Assembly (NCBI GenBank): GCA_943737045.1
Contig: CALSFV010000391.1
Span: forward strand, 167,507 to 231,506
Direction: 5' to 3'
DNA length: 64,000 nucleotides
From: Parapristionchus giblindavisi
Lineage: Eukaryota > Nematoda > Chromadorea > Rhabditida > Diplogasteridae
In this document: positions 35,640 through 45,700 of the stretch, one piece after another
How positions within the stretch are numbered: the stretch's first letter is position 1
Layout of the letters: every line of letters begins with the position of its first letter
Program-made: the position numbers and the translations under genes
Notes under the pieces: generated by a model
The model's input: only the letters and a program-made list of their open reading frames with translations
The model's database searches: none
What the model was told of the DNA's origin: nothing

Positions 35640-36382
35640 CACTATATACGCCTCATTTTCATGGTCGACCCACTATATAAGGCTCATTTTTTTATGTGAA
35701 AGATTACAATTTAAGCGAAAAATAACGATTTTCTAAATCGACCCACCTTTCTAAACCTTCTACTACTCTACTTCTAACTTTCTAAACCATGAATCGAATC
35801 GAATCGATAAATAAAATACAGTGAGGACACCGAAAAAGTATGGCCTTGAACAAGTACGGTAGGTCAGTCGCATAAATCGTTAACCAAACTACAGAATACA
35901 AAGTACCTGTTTGGCAAACTTGTCCGAGATCTCACACTTGGATCCGAAACTCTTCGACTAGAGGGTCATGGTCTCCTTGGTCTGCGAGTCGAAGGTGGGG
36001 TTCTCAATGAGAGAATTCACGAAGACCCACATGTGATTCTTCACCTGTAAATGATCAATCGATAATGTGAATCCATCAATCAATAAATCGTCGAAATGAT
36101 CAGAAACATACTTGGAAAGGCTTGACTTGTACCGTACTCTTGCCAACCTTCTTCTTGATCGTATCGATTAGCTTCTGGACCATTTGATCGGCAACATAGT
36201 CAACGTGTCGACCACCCTGAATCGGCATTATTCATTGATTAATTGCTCATCATTTTGAAGGAATAAATTATTATTATTATATTATTTTGGCATACCTTGA
36301 TAGTGGCGATGGAATTAACGAACGAGACTTGCTGGAAGCCCTTGGCGAGTACGGTAAGAGCCACCTCCCGACGATCACTCAC

Positions 36383-36983
36383 CTACAATGATGGATAATC
36401 AATATTGATCGATATGAGGATATTGTAGAGCAAAGCTAAGAATCGAGAATAGGATAGGTAGTCCAACAAGGTGTGTCTCACAAGGGAAGCACAACTGGAA
36501 ACGTACATGATTCCGAAAGCGACACACATGATTGTCTATGGTTGAGGGGGAGATGGCCAATGGTGGTTTCAGAAGTTGCACCGCGGACCTGCTAATCAAG
36601 TTTTTCGATCGATGCATAAATTCACGGCTAAAATGCCCTGTGTATTACCAGGAAGTGGGCTAAAATACTCTACGCGCTGTTAGATAGTTTGAACATCTGC
36701 CTCGAGGGCTCAATCGGGAGCGCATCTGACTAGCATCCCTATACCCCCTAGTTCTTTTCCCACCCCATCATAATTTTTTTTGCTAATTTTTACAAACTTT
36801 CTCAACTTCACTTACATTGTTTTTTCGTTGTTTTAATCTCAGGTCTCGGTAATTCACAGCATTGCACATCGCTGCGCAGTTTATCAAATAAGATCGTTGT
36901 GTAGGTTTGTTTTATGGCATCATAGACAGCACGTCGGCTACCGTAACCCTCACAATCAATCAATATTTCAAATCAATCAATAC
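36383..36983 (-). other. 601-bp intron of the topoisomerase fragment
   Basis: Between exons 36984-37070 and 36296-36382; much longer than its neighbours. It begins GTATTGATTGATT on the minus strand and ends with a GTAG acceptor. The middle (36420-36900) has no recognised content and could be an insertion. Confidence 0.6.
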
Positions 36984-37744
36984 CTGTTCATAGCACACTT
37001 TCAGCGGCTCGCCCTGTCCATCAACCTCATTCTTCGTGTACTGCTCAACGTACTGATTGAAGCCAGTTACCTGTACATCATTACTATGATTACGGTATCT
37101 CGGAATTACGGTAACTTACAGGAATGAGCTTGTTATTCAGGTAGACCTTGACTCCGCGAGCAGCACCAGCGATATCGTAGGCACGACTGAAAAATCAATA
37201 TTTTTTTTAAAATTTAAAAAAATAAACTAATTTACGATCTTACCGATACATGAGAGCAGTGATATCATCATCCAGCTCGGACATCTTGAATTTCTTCAAA
37301 TCAGGCTTGAAGATTACCTAAACCAATATGGAGATTAGAGAAATCAATCAATAATGGATCGATAAATCGATAAGTACCTTAGTGTAGTCATCACCGGAAG
37401 TAGCTTTCACTTCGGCATCCTCATCCTTGGTCATATTGTTCTTCCAGGTCTGTAAACGAACAAATCAATAAAGCCGTAGAATATATTTTGAAGAATCGAT
37501 AGATTCTGTAGATCATGATACATTATCGATTACCTGTTTGAAAGCCTTCTTGTAATCCTTGCTGCTGGTTTCGAGAGTGAATTCAGTGGAGAAGATATTA
37601 CACAGCTTAGCTCCGTATCCGTTACAACCACCCGTAATTGGACGATGTGAGCAGCGTACCAAAGATCAGCTCGGGTACGTACATGTTTTCAACCTCAAAT
37701 CAATCAATAATTGTTATGATATCGATCGATACAAGTCATCGTAC

Positions 37745-37932
37745 CTTGTTTTCCCTCTGCACGATCTTTATACTTGCTGGAGCCGCGGATCTCATCGATT
37801 TCGGCCTGGACCTCTTCACTGAGGGCGAGGGACTCAGCGGGACGGAGGTTGTTCAAGTTGAGAAGAACATAGGCGAGATGTGGGAGGACTGTGATGCAAA
37901 TAGCGCTGAGGGCAGAACGACCGAACATCATG
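37745..37932 (-). pseudogene. Unidentified captured exon
   Basis: The minus strand reads ...ATTTCAG then C-ATG-ATG and continues open for 62 codons: MMFGRSALSAICITVLPHL, then AYVLLNLNNLRPAESLAL, SEEVQAEIDEIRGSSKYK and DRAEGKQ, up to a GT donor. The first part is hydrophobic (a possible membrane segment or signal anchor), the second acidic and helical. It stands where the N-terminal part of topoisomerase II should be, but does not match that protein, so it comes from another gene or is rearranged. It does not keep phase with the exon at 38997-39137. I do not recognise it. Confidence 0.55.
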
Positions 37933-38996
37933 CTGAAATTTGGAGTATTGAATCGAACGGTTGGCATAAAATACATCACCAATCAATAAGTTATTATTAC
38001 TACGAAAGAGGAAAGATATACACGTATTTTTATCACAACTGTGCTATTCTTGTATGCTTACAACTGGAAGAGAACTACAGGCAGAAGGTTCAGGATTGGC
38101 GCAGACATAGAGATAGAGGGATGATAACGATTTGATAGTTTCACGCCTGTTATAAGGTATAGTAAAACAACAACAACATAGATCGCTCTAAATAGCACAG
38201 CGTTCTCATGACTTTCAAAGCAAGAACGACCGCTCAACATACAAACTCTCTCGAATACAATGGTCTCTCCTTTGTCTTGCTTTGGAAGAAAAATGGCTTG
38301 GACCAGAATACTGTGATAGGGCCGCTCACTGTCTCGGTAATCCAGACATACGGAGGGCAATGGGTACGAACTCTTTTTTCATATCGGATTCGGGCGATTC
38401 GTGTCCGTATCCGTGAAAAAGTATGAGCGCCAGTCTTTTTTCACGGATACGGACAGAGAGGAACTTAGAGCGCTAGAGAGAGGGAAGGAGGTGAGAGAGT
38501 GTGTGAAATTGAGAGAGTGAAAAGGGAAGCGGTGAAAACAAGTGTAAATAAGAAACTAATGAGAAAATAAGCTAACCAGAAGAAATATAGAGTGGAACTA
38601 CACAAGAGAAATGTAATCAGAGCATTGGGAAAGTCAAATGAACAGTGGATTTTAAAAATAAGGGTAAAAAAGAGTAAGAGAGAAAGAGAGTGAAATGAGC
38701 GCACCCTATCGCGAGAAAGAGAGTGAGACAGAGAGGAGAGTGAGACAGAGAGGAGAGTAAGACAGAGAGGAGAGGGTATTTCACAAGAAGCGTGTCGCGA
38801 GAAAGACAAAGAGGAGAGTGAGGCAGAGAGGACAGTGAGGCAGCGAGGACAGTGAGGCAGCGAGGACAGTGAGGCACAGAGGAGAGTGAGACAGAGAGGA
38901 GAGTAAGACAGAGAGGAGAGTGTATTTCACAACAAGCGTGTACAAGAGTATGCAATTGATACAAGAAAGCGTAAAAATTAAAAATAATAAGACTAC
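37933..38996 (-). other. Large intron-like stretch with purine-rich minisatellite
   Basis: Between the two unidentified exons. It contains a perfect 18-bp inverted repeat (38403-38454) and two blocks of a GAGAGTGAGACAGAGAG-type minisatellite (about 38690-38775 and 38810-38925) separated by TATTTCACAAGAAGCGTG. That separator recurs in similar form at the end of the second block, so the whole block pair is itself a duplication. Open frames in this stretch are low-complexity Leu/Ser readings of the minisatellite, not genes. Confidence 0.7.
38403..38454. repeat. 18-bp perfect inverted repeat (hairpin)
   Basis: GTCCGTATCCGTGAAAAA at 38403-38420 and its complement at 38437-38454, with a 16-nt loop. 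It ends in a T run when read on the plus strand. Possibly the end of a small inserted repeat; no function can be assigned. Confidence 0.85.
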
Positions 38997-39137
38997 CTGA
39001 CGACTGTAGCTGCCCGAGGACGGCATATTCAACACAAAGATGCATCTTGAGAAGTAGTTGAGGTTGTCGACGAGCTTGACGTGACGAGCGGTCTTGGTTG
39101 GGAGAGCCGATACGTGTGCTGGTCGTCGCGAACCCAT
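38997..39137 (-). pseudogene. Unidentified captured first exon
   Basis: 47 codons exactly, from the ATG at 39135-39137 (minus strand) to CAG before the GTAGTC donor: MGSRRPAHVSALPTKTARHV, KLVDNLNYFSRCIFVLNMPS, SGSYSRQ. The sequence just before the ATG ends in TTACTCAAG, an AG directly at the start codon; in trans-splicing species that could be a leader acceptor, but this is speculative. I do not recognise the protein. It would be the 5' end of any transcript running through the captured fragments. Confidence 0.5.
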
Positions 39138-39574
39138 CTTGAGTAACCTAAATTCATCCTGTTACGGATAAATGCGATCGGAAAGCGGAAAGAACGGAAA
39201 GAGCGGAAAGAAAGAGTGAAAGAACAGTGAACTGGTAAAGTCGTGCGCGCGGTCGCGACGCGTGTGTCCCCCCCCCCCCCCCCGCTGTTCGAACATGTTT
39301 TTCAGCTGCTCCGCGCTCTCATAAAATTCGGACGAGTGTGACTGAGAATGCACACGATTTCCTGTGCAGTTTTCGTCTAAATAATAAGTGTTTTCACAAA
39401 AAATATTTATAAATTATTGAGCACACTTTCATCGAGAGTTGAGTAACCACAATTTAATCATCACACTATCACTTTTGTAAATTAAACTTTCGACGCAACT
39501 TTATGTAAAGCTCCGTTTACTTTTTCTGCTCCTCTTCAAATGCACACTCTCTCGCCTGCTCTAACCGACCTCGC
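39138..39574. other. Right interior of the TIR element, upstream of captured exons
   Basis: No gene recognised. It contains a purine-rich stretch of GGAAAG repeats (39180-39215), a run of 16 or so C (about 39268-39284) and AT-rich sequence. On the minus strand it would be the upstream region of the captured exons. Confidence 0.5.
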
Positions 39575-39749
39575 TAGAAAGTTCGCATCTTTCGACGCAT
39601 CTTTTCGTCGCAACTTTCGACGCAACTTTCGATCGAAAGTTGTTAGAGAGTACTAGAGAGTGTGTATTTCGAGAGATTTAGAGAAAACTTGCGTCGAAAG
39701 TTGCGTCGAAAGTTGCGAACTTTCTTCGCAACTTTCTTCGCATCTTTTT
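39575..39749. repeat. Right subterminal palindromic repeats
   Basis: Dense CAACTTTCG / CGAAAGTTG units in both orientations, with the perfect 20-bp palindrome CAACTTTCGATCGAAAGTTG at 39623-39642. This shares the core TTTCGATCGAAA with the left end. A GAAAGTTCGCATCTTTC unit at about 39578 also matches the left subterminal region. Confidence 0.85.
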
Positions 39750-39768
39750 TGACAGATTGGACGGACCC
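39750..39768 (-). repeat. Right terminal inverted repeat
   Basis: TGACAGATTGGACGGACCC, the exact complement of the left terminus. It is followed by CAG (39769-39771) and in-phase satellite. Confidence 0.95.
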
Positions 39769-42700
39769 CAGTACGGCCAATATGTAAATTTATCTTTCAA
39801 TACTCTCTGTTTTTGGTACAAAATAATTCGTTACAAGTCTAATTGTCAATGATACTTATCGAGTAATATACTATATGAAAGAGGAAAAAATTCTGAATGA
39901 GACACACTTCAGGTCATGTCGAGCTGTGATATTTTACTGCTGCTATAATGACCGAAGTACAAAAGTAGCTTTTACTCTGATATGATCAAGATAACTTGAG
40001 AAATATGAAAATGAAAATGAAACCTATCGTGTCATATACCAAATGAAAGAGCGAAAAATTCAGAATAAGATAGACTATTTCAAAGTGGTCAGTACGGCCA
40101 ATATGTAAATTTATCTTTCAATACTCTCTGTTTTTGGTACAAAATAATTCGTTACAAGTCTAATTGTCAATGATACTTATCGAGTAATATACTACGTGAA
40201 AGAGGAAAAAATTCTGAATGAGACACACTTCAGGTCATGTCGATCTGTGATATTTTACTGCTGCTATAATGACCGAAGTACAAAAGTAGCTTTTACTCTG
40301 ATATGATCAAGATAACTTGAGAAATATGAAAATGAAAATGAAACCTATCGTGTCATATACCAAATGAAAGAGCGAAAAATTCTGAATAAGATAGACTATT
40401 TCAAAGTGGTCAGTACGGCCAATATGTAAATTTATCTTTCAATACTCTCTGTTTTTGGTACAAAATAATTCGTTACAAGTCTAATTGTCAATGATGCTTA
40501 TCGAGTAATATACTATATGAAAGAGGAAAAAATTCTGAATGAGACACACTTCAGGTCATGTCGTGCTGTGATATTTTACTGCTGCTATAATGACCGAAGT
40601 ACAAAAGTAGCTTTTACTCTGATATGATCAAGATAACTTGAGAAATATGAAAATGAAAATGAAACCTATCGTGTCATATACCAAATGAAAGAGCGAAAAA
40701 TTCTGAATAAGATAGACTATTTCAAAGTGGTCAGTACGGCCAATATGTAAATTTATCTTTCAATACTCTCTGTTTTTGGTACAAAATAATTCGTTACAAG
40801 TCTAATTGTCAATGATACTTATCGAGTAATATACTACGTGAAAGAGGAAAAAATTCTGAATGAGACACACTTCAGGTCATGTCGATCTGTGATATTTTAC
40901 TGCTGCTATAATGACCGAAGTACAAAAGTAGCTTTTACTCTGATATGATCAAGATAACTTGAGAAATATGAAAATGAAAATGAAACCTATCGTGTCATAT
41001 ACCAAATGAAAGAGCGAACAATTCTGAATAAGATAGACTATTTCAAAGTGGTCAGTACGGCCAATATGTAAATTTATCTTTCAATACTCTCTGTTTTTGG
41101 TACAAAATAATTCGTTACAAGTCTAATTGTCAATGATACTTATCGAGTAATATACTACGTGAAAGAGGAAAAAATTCTTAATGAGACACACTTCAGGTCA
41201 TGTCGATCTGTGATATTTTACTGCTGCTATAATGACCGAAGTACAAAAGTAGCTTTTACTCTGATATGATCAAGATAACTTGAGAAATATGAAAATGAAA
41301 ATGAAACCTATCGTGTCATATACCAAATGAAAGAGCGAAAAAATCTGAATAAGATAGACTATTTCAAAGTGGTCAGTACGGCCAATATGTAAATTTATCT
41401 TTCAATACTCTCTGTTTTTGGTACAAAATAATTCGTTACAAGTCTAATTGTCAATGATACTTATCGAGTAATATACTATGTGAAAGAGGAAAAAATTCTG
41501 AATGAGACACACTTCAGGTCATGTCGATCTGTGATATTTTACTGCTGCTATAATGACCGAAGTACAAAAGTAGCTTTTACTCTGATATGATCAAGATAAC
41601 TTGAGAAATATGAAAATGAAAATGAAACCTATCGTGTCATATACCAAATGAAAGAGCGAACAATTCTGAATAAGATAGACTATTTCAAAGTGGTCAGTAC
41701 GGCCAATATGTAAATTTATCTTTCAATACTCTCTGTTTTTGGTACAAAATAATTCGTTACAAGTCTAATTGTCAATGATACTTATCGAGTAATATACTAT
41801 GTGAAAGAGGAAAAAATTCTGAATGAGACACACTTCAGGTCATGTCGATCTGTGATATTTTACTGCTGCTATAATGACCGAAGTAGAAAAGTAGCTTTTA
41901 CTCTGATATGATCAAGATAACTTGAGAAATATGAAAATGAAAATGAAACCTATCGTGTCATATACCAAATGAAAGAGCGAAAAATTCTGAATAAGATAGA
42001 CTATTTCAAAGTGGTCAGTACGGCCAATATGTAAATTTATCTTTCAATACTCTCTGTTTTTGGTACAAAATAATTCGTTACAAGTCTAATTGTCAATGAT
42101 ACTTATCGAGTAATATACTATGTGAAAGAGGAAAAAATTCTGAATGAGACACACTTCAGGTCATGTCGAGCTGTGATATTTTACTGCTGCTATAATGACC
42201 GAAGTACAAAAGTAGCTTTTACTCTGATATGATCAAGATAACTTGAGAAATATGAAAATGAAAATGAAACCTATCGTGTCATATACCAAATGAAAGAGCG
42301 AAAAATTCTGAATAAGATAGACTATTTCAAAGTGGTCAGTACGGCCAATATGTAAATTTATCTTTCAATACTCTCTGTTTTTGGTACAAAATAATTCGTT
42401 ACAAGTCTAATTGTCAATGATACTTATCGAGTAATATACTATGTGAAAGAGGAAAAAATTCTGAATGAGACACACTTCAGGTCATGTCGATCTGTGATAT
42501 TTTACTGCTGCTATAATGACCGAAGTACAAAAGTAGCTTTTACTCTGATATGATCAAGATAACTTGAGAAATATGAAAATGAAAATGAAACCTATCGTGT
42601 CATATACCAAATGAAAGAGCGAAAAATTCTGAATAAGATAGACTATTTCAAAGTGGTCAGTACGGCCAATATGTAAATTTATCTTTCAATACTCTCTGTT

Positions 42701-45700
42701 TTTGGTACAAAATAATTCGTTACAAGTCTAATTGTCAATGATACTTATCGAGTAATATACTATGTGAAAGAGGAAAAAATTCTGAATGAGACAAACTTCA
42801 GGTCATGTCGATCTGTGTTATTTTACTGCTGCTATAATGACCGAAGTACAAAAGTAGCTTTTACTCTGATATGATCAAGATAACTTGAGAAATATGAAAA
42901 TGAAAATGAAACCTATCGTGTCATATACCAAATGAAAGAGCGAAAAATTCTGAATAAGATAGACTATTTCAAAGTGGTCAGTACGGCCAATATGTAAATT
43001 TATCTTTCAATACTCTCTGTTTTTGGTACAAAATAATTCGTTACAAGTCTAATTGTCAATGATACTTATCGAGTAATATACTATGTGAAAGAGGAAAAAA
43101 TTCTGAATGAGACACACTTCAGGTCATGTCGATCTGTGATATTTTACTGCTGCTATAATGACCGAAGTACAAAAGTAGCTTTTACTCTGATATGATCAAG
43201 ATAACTTGAGAAATATGAAAATGAAAATGAAACCTATCGTGTCATATACCAAATGAAAGAGCGAAAAATTCTGAATAAGATAGACTATTTCAAAGTGGTC
43301 AGTACGGCCAATATGTAAATTTATCTTTCAATACTCTCTGTTTTTGGTACAAAATAATTCGTTACAAGTCTAATTGTCAATGATACTTATCGAGTAATAT
43401 ACTATGTGAAAGAGGAAAAAATTCTGAATGAGACAAACTTCAGGTCATGTCGATCTGTGTTATTTTACTGCTGCTATAATGACCGAAGTACAAAAGTAGC
43501 TTTTACTCTGATATGATCAAGATAACTTGAGAAATATGAAAATGAAAATGAAACCTATCGTGTCATATACCAAATGAAAGAGCGAACAATTCTGAATAAG
43601 ATAGACTATTTCAAAGTGGTCAGTACGGCCAATATGTAAATTTATCTTTCAATACTCTCTGTTTTTGGTACAAAATAATTCGTTACAAGTCTAATTGTCA
43701 ATGATACTTATCGAGTAATATACTACGTGAAAGAGGAAAAAATTCTTAATGAGACACACTTCAGGTCATGTCGATCTGTGATATTTTACTGCTGCTATAA
43801 TGACCGAAGTACAAAAGTAGCTTTTACTCTGATATGATCAAGATAACTTGAGAAATATGAAAATGAAAATGAAACCTATCGTGTCATATACCAAATGAAA
43901 GAGCGAAAAAATCTGAATAAGATAGACTTTTTCAAAGTGGTCAGTACGGCCAATATGTAAATTTATCTTTCAATACTCTCTGTTTTTGGTACAAAATAAT
44001 TCGTTACAAGTCTAATTGTCAATGATACTTATCGAGTAATATACTATGTGAAAGAGGAAAAAATTCTGAATGAGACACACTTCAGGTCATGTCGATCTGT
44101 GATATTTTACTGCTGCTATAATGACCGAAGTACAAAAGTAGCTTTTACTCTGATATGATCAAGATAACTTGAGAAATATGAAAATGAAAATGAAACCTAT
44201 CGTGTCATATACCAAATGAAAGAGCGAAAAATTCTGAATAAGATAGACTATTTCAAAGTGGTCAGTACGGCCAATATGTAAATTTATCTTTCAATACTCT
44301 CTGTTTTTGGTACAAAATAATTCGTTACAAGTCTAATTGTCAATGATACTTATCGAGTAATATACTATGTGAAAGAGGAAAAAATTCTGAATGAGACAAA
44401 CTTCAGGTCATGTCGATCTGTGTTATTTTACTGCTGCTATAATGACCGAAGTACAAAAGTAGCTTTTACTCTGATATGATCAAGATAACTTGAGAAATAT
44501 GAAAATGAAAATGAAACCTATCGTGTCATATACCAAATGAAAGAGCGAAAAATTCTGAATAAGATAGACTATTTCAAAGTGGTCAGTACGGCCAATATGT
44601 AAATTTATCTTTCAATACTCTCTGTTTTTGGTACAAAATAATTCGTTACAAGTCTAATTGTCAATGATACTTATCGAGTAATATACTATGTGAAAGAGGA
44701 AAAAATTCTGAATGAGACACACTTCAGGTCATGTCGATCTGTGATATTTTACTGCTGCTATAATGACCGAAGTACAAAAGTAGCTTTTACTCTGATATGA
44801 TCAAGATAACTTGAGAAATATGAAAATGAAAATGAAACCTATCGTGTCATATACCAAATGAAAGAGCGAAAAATTCTGAATAAGATAGACTATTTCAAAG
44901 TGGTCAGTACGGCCAATATGTAAATTTATCTTTCAATACTCTCTGTTTTTGGTACAAAATAATTCGTTACAAGTCTAATTGTCAATGATACTTATCGAGT
45001 AATATACTATGTGAAAGAGGAAAAAATTCTGAATGAGACAAACTTCAGGTCATGTCGATCTGTGTTATTTTACTGCTGCTATAATGACCGAAGTACAAAA
45101 GTAGCTTTTACTCTGATATGATCAAGATAACTTGAGAAATATGAAAATGAAAATGAAACCTATCGTGTCATATACCAAATGAAAGAGCGAACAATTCTGA
45201 ATAAGATAGACTATTTCAAAGTGGTCAGTACGGCCAATATGTAAATTTATCTTTCAATACTCTCTGTTTTTGGTACAAAATAATTCGTTACAAGTCTAAT
45301 TGTCAATGATACTTATCGAGTAATATACTACGTGAAAGAGGAAAAAATTCTTAATGAGACACACTTCAGGTCATGTCGATCTGTGATATTTTACTGCTGC
45401 TATAATGACCGAAGTACAAAAGTAGCTTTTACTCTGATATGATCAAGATAACTTGAGAAATATGAAAATGAAAATGAAACCTATCGTGTCATATACCAAA
45501 TGAAAGAGCGAAAAAATCTGAATAAGATAGACTTTTTCAAAGTGGTCAGTACGGCCAATATGTAAATTTATCTTTCAATACTCTCTGTTTTTGGTACAAA
45601 ATAATTCGTTACAAGTCTAATTGTCAATGATACTTATCGAGTAATATACTATGTGAAAGAGGAAAAAATTCTGAATGAGACACACTTCAGGTCATGTCGA

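Larger units (their letters stand above)
35280..37693 (-). pseudogene. DNA topoisomerase II fragment, ten exons, degraded
   Basis: Exons on the minus strand: 37534-37693, 37378-37449, 37244-37317, 37120-37186, 36984-37070, 36296-36382, 36112-36216, 35907-36044, 35494-35593, 35280-35385. Translated motifs are those of eukaryotic type II topoisomerase in order: VENMYVPELIFGTLLTSSNY, GYGAKLCNIFSTEFT (ATP-binding region), ALMYRRAYDIAG, GFQQVSFVNSIATIK, GGRHVDYVADQM, KNHMWVFVNSLIENPTFDSQ (with the QTK loop), WVRFKQTEIVDKKC, and LILTEGDSAKTLAVS at the start of TOPRIM. The first ATPase residues and everything after TOPRIM's start are missing. It is broken: a deletion and frameshift after SSNY (37633), TAG for the expected Gln (35958-35960), a frameshift in exon 35494-35593, and TGA in place of the expected Gly (35350-35352). 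Splice sites still look good, so decay is modest. Confidence 0.92.
33398..39768. mobile_element. Pack-type TIR transposon carrying gene fragments
   Basis: 6371 bp bounded by perfect 19-bp terminal inverted repeats (GGGTCCGTCCAATCTGTCA). The 3-bp target duplication CAG lies at 33395-33397 and 39769-39771, where uninterrupted monomers have a single CAG. Net displacement of the satellite is 6374 bp, which fits exactly. The interior holds no transposase. It carries fragments of at least two recognisable genes (topoisomerase II; mannose-1-phosphate guanylyltransferase) plus two unidentified exons, all on the minus strand and with introns, so capture was from genomic DNA. GGG ends with a 3-bp duplication recall PIF/Harbinger or related superfamilies, but CAG is not the usual TWA target. 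The superfamily is left open. Confidence 0.9.

Noticed and set aside
37559..38135. Plus-strand frames of 87 and 165 codons
   Set aside because: They lie opposite the topoisomerase and unknown exons and their introns; the minus strand explains the region with splice sites and conserved motifs.
39268..39284. C run, and G run near 34358, as telomere-like sequence
   Set aside because: Pure homopolymers without a telomeric hexamer; ordinary simple repeats.
38465..39353. Minus-strand frames rich in Leu, Ser and His
   Set aside because: Translations of the purine-rich minisatellite in three frames; only the first 47 codons from 39137 end at a plausible donor site.
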